A stretch of DNA of 64,000 nt, from contig JAVJTA010000017.1 of NCBI GenBank assembly GCA_040219135.1, positions 496,001-560,000 on the forward strand. The letters run 5' to 3'. Source of the DNA: UBA7803 sp040219135 (GTDB lineage: Bacteria > Pseudomonadota > Gammaproteobacteria > Pseudomonadales > Azotimanducaceae). Both the position numbers and the translations under genes were made by a program. Shown here piece after piece: positions 7,046 through 15,652 of the stretch. Positions within the stretch are counted from its first letter, which is position 1. Each line of letters opens with the position of its first letter. Under the pieces are notes generated by a model that was not told where the DNA came from, ran no database searches, and saw only the letters and a program-made list of their open reading frames with translations.

Positions 7046-8806
7046 GTGTCGGCCACCATGGCGCAGACTCCTCCGACAGACGACCCAGACACGGAGCCCG
7101 CCGCCTTTGGCGCCGGCGACGGATCGCCGTGCCCGGACGCAGGCCGCGCTGGACGACCGGATGACGTCGACGAGCCGGTGGAACCGGCGCACGCCGCCGT
7201 CGAATTGAACTTCGACGCCGACAGCGGCCTGCTGTACGCCTGCATCACCCCCGCCGAAGGGCCGATCCCGCTCGGTCAGGAGGCTCTGGTGGAGCTGATC
7301 GAAGCCGCCGGCTACGGAGCTTTCAGCTTCCAGCCGGACGCGCTCGCCGGCGTTCTCCGACGCCTGCAGAAGCTCGAGTTCGGCGACGTCGCGATTGCCT
7401 CTCGTCTCGACGCCGGTGCGACCGTTCTGGTCTCGGCCGACGGCCTGACTGCCTGTCTGACCACGACGGCGTCGTATGGCGGTGCACCGCTCGACGAAAC
7501 GGCGATTCGCCAGGCGCTGCGGGACGAGCACATCTGCGACGATCTCGTCATCGCTGACGCCGTCACCGAGGCGCTGGCCCAGGGCGAAGTAGAAAAGCTG
7601 ATCGTTGCCGAGGGTATTCCGCCGAAGGCCGGAAGTGACAGCTACGTCGAACTGCTGGTGGATCTCACCTGTGAGATCTCGCGGCCCCGCGAAGACGACA
7701 ACGGCAAGGTCGATCACTATTCCGTTCGGGAATTCGTCGTGGTGGAGGCCGGCGACCGGGTGTTGCGCCGATTTCCGCCCACAGCTGGCTCTGCCGGGCG
7801 CGACGTGTTCGGCAAGTCGATTGCCGCTCAGGACGGCAAAGATGTCCCCCTGCCCAAGGAGATGTCCGGGGTGCGTCCTTCCGACGACGACCCCGATCTC
7901 TTCGTAGCCGAATTCAAGGGTCATCCGGTAGCGATTCCCGGCGGGGTTCGGGTCGACAAGACGCTGCCGCTCGACTTCGTCGACCTGCGCACCGGAAACG
8001 TGAAGTTCGATGGCTCCGTGCTGGTGGCGGGCGACGTGGCGGCCGGTGTCACCGTGATCGCGACCGGCGACATCACCGTCAAAGGCACGGTGGAGAACGC
8101 GTTTCTCGAAGCCGGTGGCGATCTCGTCGTCGGCTGCGGCATCACCGGGTCGGAGAGTGCTATGAGCGGCGGCCAGCGCGAGGTCATGGCCGAGGCGGCG
8201 GGTTCGGTCCACGCGGCGTTCGCCAGCGGTGTGCGGCTGCAGGCCGGTGAAGACGTGGTGATCAAGGAGTACCTCAATCACTGCGATACCTATGCGTCGG
8301 GGCACGTTCTGGTGGGGCAATCCGGCGGCCACGGCGTGATCGTCGGCGGCCGGTGTCACGGCTGCCAGGGCGTCTCCGCCCGGGTCCTCGGCAGCGCGGG
8401 TAGCGTCCCGACCCGGGTCCGCGCCGGTGTCCACGAGGCTCTGCGCCGCACCCAGCGGGAAGCGCTCGACGAACGGCGCGGGCTGGTTGCCCGCCTGGAG
8501 CAACTCAACGCGATGCTCGCGTCGATGCAGGAAGAGGGCGGTGACGACGCCGCGGCCGGACGCAACAACCTGGTCGACAAGGTCCGGCGCACCATCGAGG
8601 ATTTCGAACGTCGGACCTCGGAGGTCAACGGGCGCATCGATGCGATCAGCGAACGCCTCGACTCGGCGAACGCCGCCGCGGTCGTCGGCGATCTGCACGT
8701 CCACCCCGGGGTCGTGGTGGAAATCGCCGATGCGGTACTGCCGCTGCGCAGCGACAGTCCCGGAACCCGGTTCGTCTGTCGCGGCGGTGAGATCCAGACC
8801 GAATGA
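7046..8806 (+). CDS. fapA: FapA (DUF342) polymer-associated flagellar assembly protein A
   Basis: A 586-residue DUF342/FapA protein. After a low-complexity N-terminus comes a conserved central region (IADAVTEALAQGEVEKLIVAEG; AGRDVFGKSI). A right-handed beta-helix-like repeat region follows (GNVKFDGSVLVAGDVAAGVTV; GDITVKGTVENAFLEAGGDLVV), then a coiled coil (about 470-550) and a short C-terminal cap. In Vibrio FapA affects flagellar assembly; its biochemistry is poorly defined. GTG 7046 is chosen because AAGAAGG lies 7 bases upstream and the candidate -10 (7016-7021) leaves a short leader. ATG 7058 and GTG 7007 are in-frame alternatives. It diverges from the chemoreceptor gene. Confidence 0.8.
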   Translation: MSATMAQTPPTDDPDTEPAAFGAGDGSPCPDAGRAGRPDDVDEPVEPAHAAVELNFDADSGLLYACITPAEGPIPLGQEALVELIEAAGYGAFSFQPDALAGVLRRLQKLEFGDVAIASRLDAGATVLVSADGLTACLTTTASYGGAPLDETAIRQALRDEHICDDLVIADAVTEALAQGEVEKLIVAEGIPPKAGSDSYVELLVDLTCEISRPREDDNGKVDHYSVREFVVVEAGDRVLRRFPPTAGSAGRDVFGKSIAAQDGKDVPLPKEMSGVRPSDDDPDLFVAEFKGHPVAIPGGVRVDKTLPLDFVDLRTGNVKFDGSVLVAGDVAAGVTVIATGDITVKGTVENAFLEAGGDLVVGCGITGSESAMSGGQREVMAEAAGSVHAAFASGVRLQAGEDVVIKEYLNHCDTYASGHVLVGQSGGHGVIVGGRCHGCQGVSARVLGSAGSVPTRVRAGVHEALRRTQREALDERRGLVARLEQLNAMLASMQEEGGDDAAAGRNNLVDKVRRTIEDFERRTSEVNGRIDAISERLDSANAAAVVGDLHVHPGVVVEIADAVLPLRSDSPGTRFVCRGGEIQTE

Positions 8807-8823
8807 GCCGGTAGCGGCCCGTC

Positions 8824-8829
8824 TATACT
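8824..8829 (+). promoter_or_regulatory. possible -10 element before the chemotaxis operon
   Basis: TATACT matches 5 of 6 bases of a sigma70 -10 and lies 31 bases before the cheY1 start. No good -35 stands 16-18 bases upstream. Similar TACACT elements precede fapA, cheY2 and fliL. Confidence 0.3.
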
Positions 8830-8860
8830 GAGTTCACGGCTTCGAAGGAACGGAACGGCT

Positions 8861-9232
8861 ATGTCCCACATACTCGTGGTCGACGACTCCAGCTCCATGC
8901 GGGAAATGGTCAGCTATACGTTGACGACCGCCGGCCACAGCGTCATGGCCGCCGCGGACGGCGCGCAGGCTCTGAGAATTGCCGAAGACGGTGTGGATCA
9001 CTTCGATCTGGTGATCACCGACATCAACATGCCGGTCATGGACGGGCTGACCCTGATCAGGGAACTGCGTGGCCTTCGCCGCTACTCGTACCGTCCGATT
9101 CTGGTCCTGTCTACGGAATCCTCGCCCGAGACCAAGAGCGCCGGACGGTCTGCGGGTGCGACGGGCTGGATCGTCAAGCCTTTCGATCCCGACAAGCTGC
9201 TCGGCGTGGTCGGCAAGGTACTCCCGCAGTAG
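8861..9232 (+). CDS. cheY: CheY-type single-domain response regulator (CheY1)
   Basis: A 123-residue receiver domain and nothing else. Seen: the acidic pair DD at residues 8-9, phospho-acceptor Asp54 in VITDINMPVMDG, LSTESS (the Ser/Thr switch position) and VKPFDPDKL with the conserved Lys. It is the first gene of the chemotaxis operon, 17 bases before cheA, which suggests it is a direct CheA target. With another CheY-like gene next to fliM, this one may be a phosphate sink or serve adaptation rather than bind the motor; that is inference. Confidence 0.9.
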   Translation: MSHILVVDDSSSMREMVSYTLTTAGHSVMAAADGAQALRIAEDGVDHFDLVITDINMPVMDGLTLIRELRGLRRYSYRPILVLSTESSPETKSAGRSAGATGWIVKPFDPDKLLGVVGKVLPQ

Positions 9233-9249
9233 GCGGTGAGGGTCTCCCC

Positions 9250-11403
9250 ATGAGCATGGAAGAATTCCATCAGATCTTCTTCGAAGAGGCGGACGAGCTG
9301 ATGGAAGCCATGGAGGCCGAACTCCTGGAAATGGTGTTCGAGCCTGACAATCCCGAGCGCATCAACAACGTGTTCCGGGCCGCCCATTCGATCAAGGGTG
9401 GCGCGGCGACCTTTGGTTTCGCAGAAATCACCGAGACCACACACGTCATGGAAACCCTCATGAACGAGGTTCGAGAGGGTGCCATCGCGGTGGACCGGTC
9501 GCTCGTCGATGTGCTGCTCTCCGCCGCGGATTGCGTCAAGGACCTGCTTGCGGCGGTCAAAGGCGGAGGGCCCGCCGATGCCGGGCTCGCCGTGGCAACC
9601 AGGACGGCGCTCGAAGCCTGCCTCGAGCGTTCAGGCGCTGCGCCGCAGACGTCGCCGCCGCAGCCCGACAGCAGCGATGAGGACGCTGCTGCGGCGGAAA
9701 CCGGCGCAGCTTTGCGCCGCTATCGGATAGGCTTCCGCCCCGCGCACGGGCTGTTCCGCACCGGCAACGATCCGCTGCACATCCTGCGCGCGCTGCGCGA
9801 ACTCGGAGACCTCGAGGTCGAGGTCGACACCGGCTCCGTGCCGACTCTCGACGGCTTCCGGGCCGACCAGCTCTACCTGGCCTGGACGCTGCACATCGCC
9901 ACGGGGTCGGACCCCGAGGTGGTCCTCGAGGCGTTCGAATGGGTCGAGGACCTCTGCGAGATCGACTTTCAGGAGGTCGAATCCCGGCCGGAGGCCACGC
10001 CTGACGATGCGCCTGCAGCCGTGCCTGCAGCTGCGCCCGCAGGCGCCCCGGCGGTACCGATGGAAGCGGGTTCAGCGGCGGGAACCGAACGGCGTTCCGC
10101 CGACGCCGGCACACTCGCCGCCGGGACAGCGGAGCGACCTGATTCCGCCCCGCACCGCGGCGAGCGCCGGGCCGCCGGCGCCGAGTCGGCGACCATCCGT
10201 GTGGGCATCGACAAGATCGATACGCTGATCAACCTGGTGGGCGAGCTGGTGATCACCCAGTCCATGCTCAGCGACCTGGGCGAGGACGTGGAGCTCTGCG
10301 ACCTGGACAAGCTGCGCGAGGGATTCCAGCAGCTCGAACGGCACACCCGTGCGCTTCAGGAAAGCGTCATGAAGATCCGCATGGTGCCGATTTCCAACGT
10401 GTTCAACCGTATGCCCCGGACGGTGCACGACCTTACCGCGCGACTCGGCAAGCAGCTCGACCTGGTGATGCACGGCGAGCACACCGAGCTGGACAAGACC
10501 CTGATGGAGCGCATCGGCGACCCGCTGGTGCATCTGGTGCGCAACGCCGTCGATCATGGCGTCGAGATGCCGGAAGTGCGCGCGGCGCACGGCAAGCCCG
10601 AACGCGGCACGCTGACGCTGTCCGCGTTTCACGCCGGCGGCGACGTGGTCATCGAGATCAGTGACGATGGTGCCGGCCTGGACACCGAGCGCATTCGAGC
10701 CAAGGCGCGGGACAGAGGTCTGGTGGACGCCGGAGAGCAGCTCGATGAGGCGCAGGTACACCAGCTCATCTTCCATCCGGGTTTTTCCACGGCGGAGGAG
10801 GTGAGCGACGTCTCCGGACGCGGCGTGGGCATGGACGTGGTCCGGCAGAACATCCTCGGGCTCGGCGGCAGCGTCGAGATCGCGTCGGACGCCGGTCGGG
10901 GCTCGACGTTCACCATCCGCCTTCCCCTGACTCTGGCGATCGTGGATGCCCAGCTGCTCCAGGTGGCCGGGCAGATCTATGCGGTGCCGCTGGTGTCGAT
11001 CGTCGAATCGTTTCAGGTCGAACGCGCGAACCTCAAGTCCATAGCCGAGCGGGGCCAGCTCTACCGTGTTCGCGACGACTACGTTCCGGTCGTCGACCTG
11101 ACTTCGCTGTTTGGCATTCGCGAGGCGACCCCGCAGCCGGTCGCTGGCGGGTTGCTCGTGCTGGTGGAGAGTGGCAACGGACGGATGGGCCTGCTGGTGG
11201 ACGACCTGCTGGCTCAGCAGCAGGTCGTCATCAAGAGCCTGGAATCGAACTTCCGTGCGGTTCCCGGTGTTTCCGGCGCGACCATTCTCGGTGACGGCCG
11301 GGTCGCATTGATCGTCGACGTAACCGGACTCGCTAGGCTGCTGCGCGCCACTGGCGGCCGGCGGGGCCAGGACGGCGGATTGACCGGCATTCGTGCCGCG
11401 TGA
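9250..11403 (+). CDS. cheA: chemotaxis histidine kinase CheA
   Basis: 717 residues. An HPt domain carries His46 in RAAHSIKGG. After a linker comes a 'YRIGFRP...GNDPLHILRALRELG' domain (about 155-240) seen in many non-enteric CheA proteins. A variable Ala/Pro-rich linker precedes the dimerisation helices (from about 317, GIDKIDTLINLVGELV). The ATPase domain has the N box HLVRNAVDHG (about 426) and the G boxes DDGAGLD and GRGVGMDVV. A CheW-like domain ends the protein. All catalytic motifs are intact. It autophosphorylates at receptor arrays and passes phosphate to CheY and CheB. The start is supported by GGTGAGGG upstream. Confidence 0.97.
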   Translation: MSMEEFHQIFFEEADELMEAMEAELLEMVFEPDNPERINNVFRAAHSIKGGAATFGFAEITETTHVMETLMNEVREGAIAVDRSLVDVLLSAADCVKDLLAAVKGGGPADAGLAVATRTALEACLERSGAAPQTSPPQPDSSDEDAAAAETGAALRRYRIGFRPAHGLFRTGNDPLHILRALRELGDLEVEVDTGSVPTLDGFRADQLYLAWTLHIATGSDPEVVLEAFEWVEDLCEIDFQEVESRPEATPDDAPAAVPAAAPAGAPAVPMEAGSAAGTERRSADAGTLAAGTAERPDSAPHRGERRAAGAESATIRVGIDKIDTLINLVGELVITQSMLSDLGEDVELCDLDKLREGFQQLERHTRALQESVMKIRMVPISNVFNRMPRTVHDLTARLGKQLDLVMHGEHTELDKTLMERIGDPLVHLVRNAVDHGVEMPEVRAAHGKPERGTLTLSAFHAGGDVVIEISDDGAGLDTERIRAKARDRGLVDAGEQLDEAQVHQLIFHPGFSTAEEVSDVSGRGVGMDVVRQNILGLGGSVEIASDAGRGSTFTIRLPLTLAIVDAQLLQVAGQIYAVPLVSIVESFQVERANLKSIAERGQLYRVRDDYVPVVDLTSLFGIREATPQPVAGGLLVLVESGNGRMGLLVDDLLAQQQVVIKSLESNFRAVPGVSGATILGDGRVALIVDVTGLARLLRATGGRRGQDGGLTGIRAA

Positions 11404-11412
11404 GGTAGCAGC

Positions 11413-11907
11413 ATGTCTTCAGCAACAACGACCACCGCGAATCCGGAGCACGATCCCGCAGGCGCTCAGCAGCACTGTGCTCAGTACCTCACGTTTCTGC
11501 TCGACGGCGAAGAGTACGGTATCGACATCCTCAGCGTTCAGGAGATCAAGGGCTGGCAACCGTGCACCGAACTGCCGAACACGCCGGACTACGTGCTCGG
11601 CGTGATCAATCTCCGCGGTGCGGTCATACCGGTGATCGACCTGCGACGCCGCCTCGGCATGGCGCCGCGCGACGCCGGCAAGCTGACCGTGGTGATCGTG
11701 ATCCGCCACGCCGCGGCGGACGGGGAAAAAGTCCTCGGCGTAGTGGTGGATGCGGTGTCCGACGTGTTCGACATCGCGCCGGATCAGGTGAGCGCGCCGC
11801 CGTCACTCGAAGCCGGCCTCGACGGCCGCTTCGTGCGCGGTCTGGCGACGCTCGCGGACAAGATGATCATCCTGCTCGATCTCGCTCACGTTGCCGGCGA
11901 CGCCTGA
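11413..11907 (+). CDS. cheW: chemotaxis coupling protein CheW
   Basis: A 164-residue protein made of one CheW domain. It begins YLTFLLDGEEYGIDILSVQE, followed by LPNTPDYVLGVINLRGAVIP, the receptor/CheA-binding surface. It couples chemoreceptors to CheA in arrays. It starts 9 bases after cheA and is followed after 6 bases by the STAS gene. Confidence 0.96.
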   Translation: MSSATTTTANPEHDPAGAQQHCAQYLTFLLDGEEYGIDILSVQEIKGWQPCTELPNTPDYVLGVINLRGAVIPVIDLRRRLGMAPRDAGKLTVVIVIRHAAADGEKVLGVVVDAVSDVFDIAPDQVSAPPSLEAGLDGRFVRGLATLADKMIILLDLAHVAGDA

Positions 11908-11913
11908 CTCCAT

Positions 11914-12228
11914 ATGGCTGGAAAGAAGAAATCGGCCAAGTTGCGTCCCCCTGAGCGCTTTACCGTCGAGGCCGCCGCCGAGGTGCTCGAGGCCGGCGCG
12001 GCGCGGATCGCCGCGGGCAAGACGCTGCGCATCGACCTGTCCGACGTGGTGACGATCGATACCGCCGCGCTGCAGTGCCTCGTGGTGCTGCGTACCGCCG
12101 CGCTCGAGCGCGGCTCCGGCTGTGCGATCCTCGGTGCCCCGGCCGCTGTTCGCGAGTGCGCAGGCATGCTGGGACTGGGCCGCCTTCTGGAGTTCGAGCC
12201 ACCGGCCCGGCTGGGAGCCGAGTCATGA
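11914..12228 (+). CDS. STAS-domain protein of the chemotaxis operon
   Basis: A 104-residue single STAS domain (anti-anti-sigma type). Seen: LRIDLSDVVTIDTAALQCLV, aligned with the phospho-acceptor loop 'IDSSGL'; here the position holds Thr50. STAS proteins of this size occur inside several non-enteric che operons; their role there is poorly known. The C-terminus overlaps the next gene by 4 bases. A sigma-regulatory function is not implied, because no cognate anti-sigma kinase gene is nearby. Confidence 0.85.
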   Translation: MAGKKKSAKLRPPERFTVEAAAEVLEAGAARIAAGKTLRIDLSDVVTIDTAALQCLVVLRTAALERGSGCAILGAPAAVRECAGMLGLGRLLEFEPPARLGAES

Positions 12229-12680
12229 CAAGGGCAGCGGACCCTGGGCCATCTGACCGTACGCTGACGTTCTGCCGCGCGCTGCTGGCGCTGACCGTGC
12301 GGGAGAACGGCGACGCGATGGCCGCCATCTCCCGGGTGTTCGAGGAAGCCGCGGGCTTCGTCCGCGACCTCGAAGCGCCTTCTGACAACCCGGCGTCGCG
12401 CGTGGCGGAACTGGGCGAGTCCCGTGCCAGGCTCGGCGAGGCACTGCGCCGTGGTCTGGCAGCCGTGCAGCTGCACGACATCACCGATCAGCGGCTGGCG
12501 CATGTGAAGCTGCTTCTCGACGCCCTGAGCCGGGGCCGCGAGATCGAGATCGCCCCGGTATTGAGTGATGCCGAGGAGCGGGTTCTGCTCGAGCTGGTCG
12601 ACAACGGCCTGTCGGCGGAGGAGGCGTGTGTTCGGCTCGCGGCGGCGGACACGGCGCGCGGCAGCGTGGAGCTGTTCTGA
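12225..12680 (+). CDS. small helical chemotaxis protein with CheZ-like DxxxQ motif
   Basis: A 151-residue, mostly helical protein with no confident family assignment. Residues 81-94 (VQLHDITDQRLAHV) resemble the CheZ active-site helix (QDFQDLTGQ), with Asp85 and Gln89 in the Asp-x3-Gln spacing that CheZ, and by recollection CheT of Sinorhizobium, use to dephosphorylate CheY. It is much shorter than CheZ (about 214 residues), and no CheZ-type C-terminal CheY-binding peptide is obvious. It overlaps the STAS gene (ATGA) and is followed after 2 bases by cheR. No other CheZ, CheC or CheX candidate is visible in the window. A phosphatase role is inferred. Confidence 0.6.
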   Translation: MTRAADPGPSDRTLTFCRALLALTVRENGDAMAAISRVFEEAAGFVRDLEAPSDNPASRVAELGESRARLGEALRRGLAAVQLHDITDQRLAHVKLLLDALSRGREIEIAPVLSDAEERVLLELVDNGLSAEEACVRLAAADTARGSVELF

Positions 12681-12682
12681 AA

Positions 12683-13528
12683 GTGGCCGCCGATGCATCG
12701 ACCATCGCACCGTCGGGTACGGGTCTGATGTCGCCCGAAGAGCATGCGGCGTTCGCCCGCATCGTCCGTGAACATGCCGGAATCACCCTGGGCGAAGGCA
12801 AGCGGCAGCTCCTGTCGAGCCGTCTGCAGCGACGCATGCGCACGCTCGGTCTGGCCAGCTTCAGCGGCTATCGTAGACATCTGCTCGCCCATCTCGACGA
12901 GGAACTCGACGAGTTCATCCACGCCATCACGACCAATCTGACCGCGTTTTTTCGCGAGGACCATCACTTTCAGTTCCTCGATCGCTTTTTCCGGGATTGT
13001 CCGGCGGGTTCGTCGCTGCGGCTCTGGTCCGCCGGCTGCTCGACGGGAGAGGAGGCCTACAGCATGGCCATGGTGTTCCGGGAAAGTCAGGCGGCGCGGC
13101 GCCGGGTGGCGCTGCGGATACTGGCCACCGACGTGGACGCCCACTGCGTCGAGCTGGCACGGGCCGGCATCTACGAAGAGGCCGCGGCCAGCGGTCTCGA
13201 TCGGTCGCGACTGGCAGCACACTGTCTTCGCGGGATCGGGCGCAACCAGGGCAGCATCCGAATTCGACCCGAGGTTCGCGAACTCGTGCGGTTTCAGGTG
13301 CAGAACCTGCTCGATCCCTGGCCTGCCTTGGGCGCCTTCGACGTGGTCTTCTGCCGCAACGTGGTGATCTATTTCGACGACGCGTCGCAGCGGATGCTGT
13401 TCGACCGGTTCGCCGACCGCCTGAAGCCCGGCGGGCTGATGGTGATCGGGCATTCCGAGAATCTGCAGCGGGTATCCAGCCGCTTCGCCAGGCTCGGCCG
13501 GACCATCTACCGCAGGGTGGATGCATGA
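12683..13528 (+). CDS. cheR: chemoreceptor glutamate methyltransferase CheR
   Basis: A 281-residue SAM-dependent methyltransferase. The N-terminal helical domain (REHAGITLGEGKRQLLSSRLQRR, ITTNLTAFFRE) precedes the Rossmann domain with the SAM loop LWSAGCSTGEEAYSMAM, then LATDVDAHCVELARAGIY and FDVVFCRNVVIYFD. It methylates receptor glutamates for adaptation. The receptor at 5148-6884 ends in a pentapeptide of the kind CheR docks to. GTG 12683, 2 bases after the previous stop, gives a typical length; ATG 12728 is an alternative that still leaves the domain whole. Confidence 0.93.
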   Translation: MAADASTIAPSGTGLMSPEEHAAFARIVREHAGITLGEGKRQLLSSRLQRRMRTLGLASFSGYRRHLLAHLDEELDEFIHAITTNLTAFFREDHHFQFLDRFFRDCPAGSSLRLWSAGCSTGEEAYSMAMVFRESQAARRRVALRILATDVDAHCVELARAGIYEEAAASGLDRSRLAAHCLRGIGRNQGSIRIRPEVRELVRFQVQNLLDPWPALGAFDVVFCRNVVIYFDDASQRMLFDRFADRLKPGGLMVIGHSENLQRVSSRFARLGRTIYRRVDA

Positions 13529-14163
13529 ACGGGAGAAGCGCTGGCTCCACCAGTCGTCCTGCCGTGGTTCCGGGATTCGAGAGCGTGCAGCGCTTCTGGC
13601 AGCCGGAACTTCACGCCTACGTCGCGAAAATCCTCCCCGGTCAGTATTACGTCAGCCGGGGAGGTGAATGGATCGTCACGGTACTCGGATCCTGCGTGTC
13701 GGCCTGCATCCGGGATCCGCAGGCCGGAGTCGGTGGAATGAATCACTTCATGCTTCCGGATTTCGACGCTCGTGGCGGATCCGGGTATGGGCCCGACCGG
13801 GCCGATCGCTACGGCAGCCATGCCATGGAGCACGTGATCAACGATGTCATGAAGCTGGGCGCGGAGCGCGCGCGTCTGGAGGTGAAGATCGTCGGCGGCG
13901 GGCGGATTCTCCAACAGGGACAGGACATCGGTGCGCTCAACATCGAGTTCGTGCGCAGGTATCTGCGCCGTGAGGGGCTCAACGCCTGTGGTGAGCACGT
14001 CGGTGGCAACAGTCCGCGCAGGGTCTGTTACGACGTGATCAGCGGTCGCGTGCGGGTCAAGCAACTGCCGCTGCAGGTAGCGCCACTGGTCGCAAACGAG
14101 GAACTCGGCTACCGGCGCGCCCTGGAGCAGGAAACCGTGACCGGCAACGCGGAGTTGTTCTGA
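13525..14163 (+). CDS. cheD: chemoreceptor glutamine deamidase CheD
   Basis: A 212-residue CheD. The signature VTVLGSCVSACIRD carries the nucleophilic Cys, followed by GVGGMNHFMLPD with the catalytic His. It deamidates receptor glutamines and in some species interacts with CheC. No CheC is seen here. It overlaps cheR (ATGA) and cheB (TGATG), so it is translationally coupled on both sides. An N-terminal extension of about 35 residues precedes the conserved core. Confidence 0.93.
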   Translation: MNGRSAGSTSRPAVVPGFESVQRFWQPELHAYVAKILPGQYYVSRGGEWIVTVLGSCVSACIRDPQAGVGGMNHFMLPDFDARGGSGYGPDRADRYGSHAMEHVINDVMKLGAERARLEVKIVGGGRILQQGQDIGALNIEFVRRYLRREGLNACGEHVGGNSPRRVCYDVISGRVRVKQLPLQVAPLVANEELGYRRALEQETVTGNAELF

Positions 14164-15215
14164 TGGCGATCAAGGTACTCATCGTCGACGACTCGGCGCT
14201 GATCCGCAAACTGCTGACCCGGATGCTGTCCGCCGATCCGGACATCGACGTGGTGGGCACGGCACCGGATCCCTACATCGCTCGGGAAAAGATCAAGGCC
14301 CTGAATCCGGACGTCATCACGCTGGACATCGAAATGCCACGCATGGACGGACTGACGTTTCTTGCCAATCTCATGCGCCTGCGTCCAACGCCCGTGGTGA
14401 TGGTGTCGACCATGACCCAGAACGGTGCCCGCACCAGCCTCGAGGCCCTGCACCTCGGGGCCGTCGACTACGTGAGCAAGCCGAAGGCGGACGTGCAGAC
14501 GACGCTCGACGCTTACGCCGAAGAGATCATCGAGAAGGTCAAGACGGCAGCGACGGCCAATGTCGCGGCGCTGGTGCGCCAGGTGCCGGTGCGTCGTCGG
14601 AGCAACGGGCACGCCGCCGGACCGCGTGTGCGGCCGCGGGCGCTCGGTCAACGGGTGATCGCCATCGGCGCATCGACCGGCGGCACCGAGGCGATCGCTG
14701 CGGTGCTTGCTGCGCTGCCCGAAGATTCGCCTCCCGTGGTGATCGCCCAGCACATTCCGGAGATGTTCAGCCGCTCGTTCAGCGAGCGCCTGGACGGGCT
14801 GTCGGCGCTCCAGGTCCACGAGGCGCAGGACGGTGAGGCGCTCGTGCCGGGTCACGCGTACGTCGCGCCGGGCAACTACCACCTGAGTGTCGCCCGTAGC
14901 AGCCTCGGCTTCACCTGCCGGCTCGATCAGAATCCGAAGGTCAACCGCCACCGTCCGTCGGTCGACGTTCTGTTCGATTCCGTCGCGGGGTCGGTGGGGG
15001 CAAGTGGCATCGGCGTGCTGCTCACCGGCATGGGCCGGGACGGCGCGCGCGGCCTGCAGGCCATGCGGGGTGCGGGCGCCCGGACCCTGGCTCAGGACAA
15101 AGCCAGCAGCGTGGTCTGGGGCATGCCGGGCGCGGCGGTGGAGCTCGATGCGGTGGAGAGAGTCGTGGCGCTGGGGCGCATCGCCGGCGAAATCGTCAGC
15201 TGCGTCAGCGGTTGA
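14163..15215 (+). CDS. cheB: protein-glutamate methylesterase CheB
   Basis: A 350-residue, two-domain protein. The receiver domain has VDDSALIRK and Asp55 in TLDIEMPRMDGL. The esterase domain has the Ser in IGASTGG, the His in IAQHIPEMFS and the Asp in LLTGMGRDGA. It removes methyl groups from receptors when phosphorylated by CheA. It is the last gene of the che operon; a GC hairpin follows directly after the stop. Confidence 0.96.
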   Translation: MAIKVLIVDDSALIRKLLTRMLSADPDIDVVGTAPDPYIAREKIKALNPDVITLDIEMPRMDGLTFLANLMRLRPTPVVMVSTMTQNGARTSLEALHLGAVDYVSKPKADVQTTLDAYAEEIIEKVKTAATANVAALVRQVPVRRRSNGHAAGPRVRPRALGQRVIAIGASTGGTEAIAAVLAALPEDSPPVVIAQHIPEMFSRSFSERLDGLSALQVHEAQDGEALVPGHAYVAPGNYHLSVARSSLGFTCRLDQNPKVNRHRPSVDVLFDSVAGSVGASGIGVLLTGMGRDGARGLQAMRGAGARTLAQDKASSVVWGMPGAAVELDAVERVVALGRIAGEIVSCVSG

Positions 15216-15232
15216 GCCCGCGCCTGGCGGGC
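15216..15232 (+). terminator. GC hairpin after cheB
   Basis: GCCCGC-gcctg-GCGGGC is a perfect 6-bp stem starting one base after the cheB stop. There is no T run, so termination would be weak or Rho-assisted. A candidate -10 (TACACT, 15247-15252) for the cheY2-fliM unit lies just downstream. Confidence 0.4.
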
Positions 15233-15277
15233 AGGCCCGCTTCAACTACACTGAGTGGGAACTGACGAAGGTTGTTC

Positions 15278-15649
15278 ATGGATCAGAGTGCCAAAATCCT
15301 GATCGTCGACGACATGCAGACGATGCGGCGATTGCTCAAGAGCGCGCTGAACGACCTGGGCTATGCGAATGTCGTCGACGCGGATGGCGGCACCACGGCC
15401 CTCGCTCTGCTCGAGGCCGGCGACTTCGCGCTGTTGATCACCGACTGGAACATGCCTGACATGGAGGGTATCGACCTGCTGAAGGCGGTGCGCGCCAACG
15501 ACCGGCTGAAGGAGCTGCCCGTGCTGATGGTGACCGCTGAAGCCAAGAAGCAGCAGATTCTCGAAGCCGCCGAGGCGGGGGTGAACGGCTACGTGGTCAA
15601 GCCGTTTCAGCCCGCACAGCTCAAGGACAAACTGGATCGGGTGCGCTGA
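15278..15649 (+). CDS. cheY: motor-type CheY response regulator (CheY2)
   Basis: A 123-residue receiver very close to enterobacterial CheY. Seen: DD at residues 11-12, Asp56 in LITDWNMPDMEGIDLL, MVTAEAKKQQI (the Thr switch) and GYVVKPFQPAQLKDKL. It resembles the motor-binding CheY more than CheY1 does. It lies 3 bases upstream of fliM, whose product is the CheY-P docking protein. ATG 15278 has AAGG at a good distance; TTG 15272 is less likely. Confidence 0.94.
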   Translation: MDQSAKILIVDDMQTMRRLLKSALNDLGYANVVDADGGTTALALLEAGDFALLITDWNMPDMEGIDLLKAVRANDRLKELPVLMVTAEAKKQQILEAAEAGVNGYVVKPFQPAQLKDKLDRVR

Positions 15650-15652
15650 GTC

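Noticed and set aside
7028..8704. Minus-strand 558-codon frame opposite fapA.
   Set aside because: Antisense shadow; fapA shows DUF342 features and a ribosome site.
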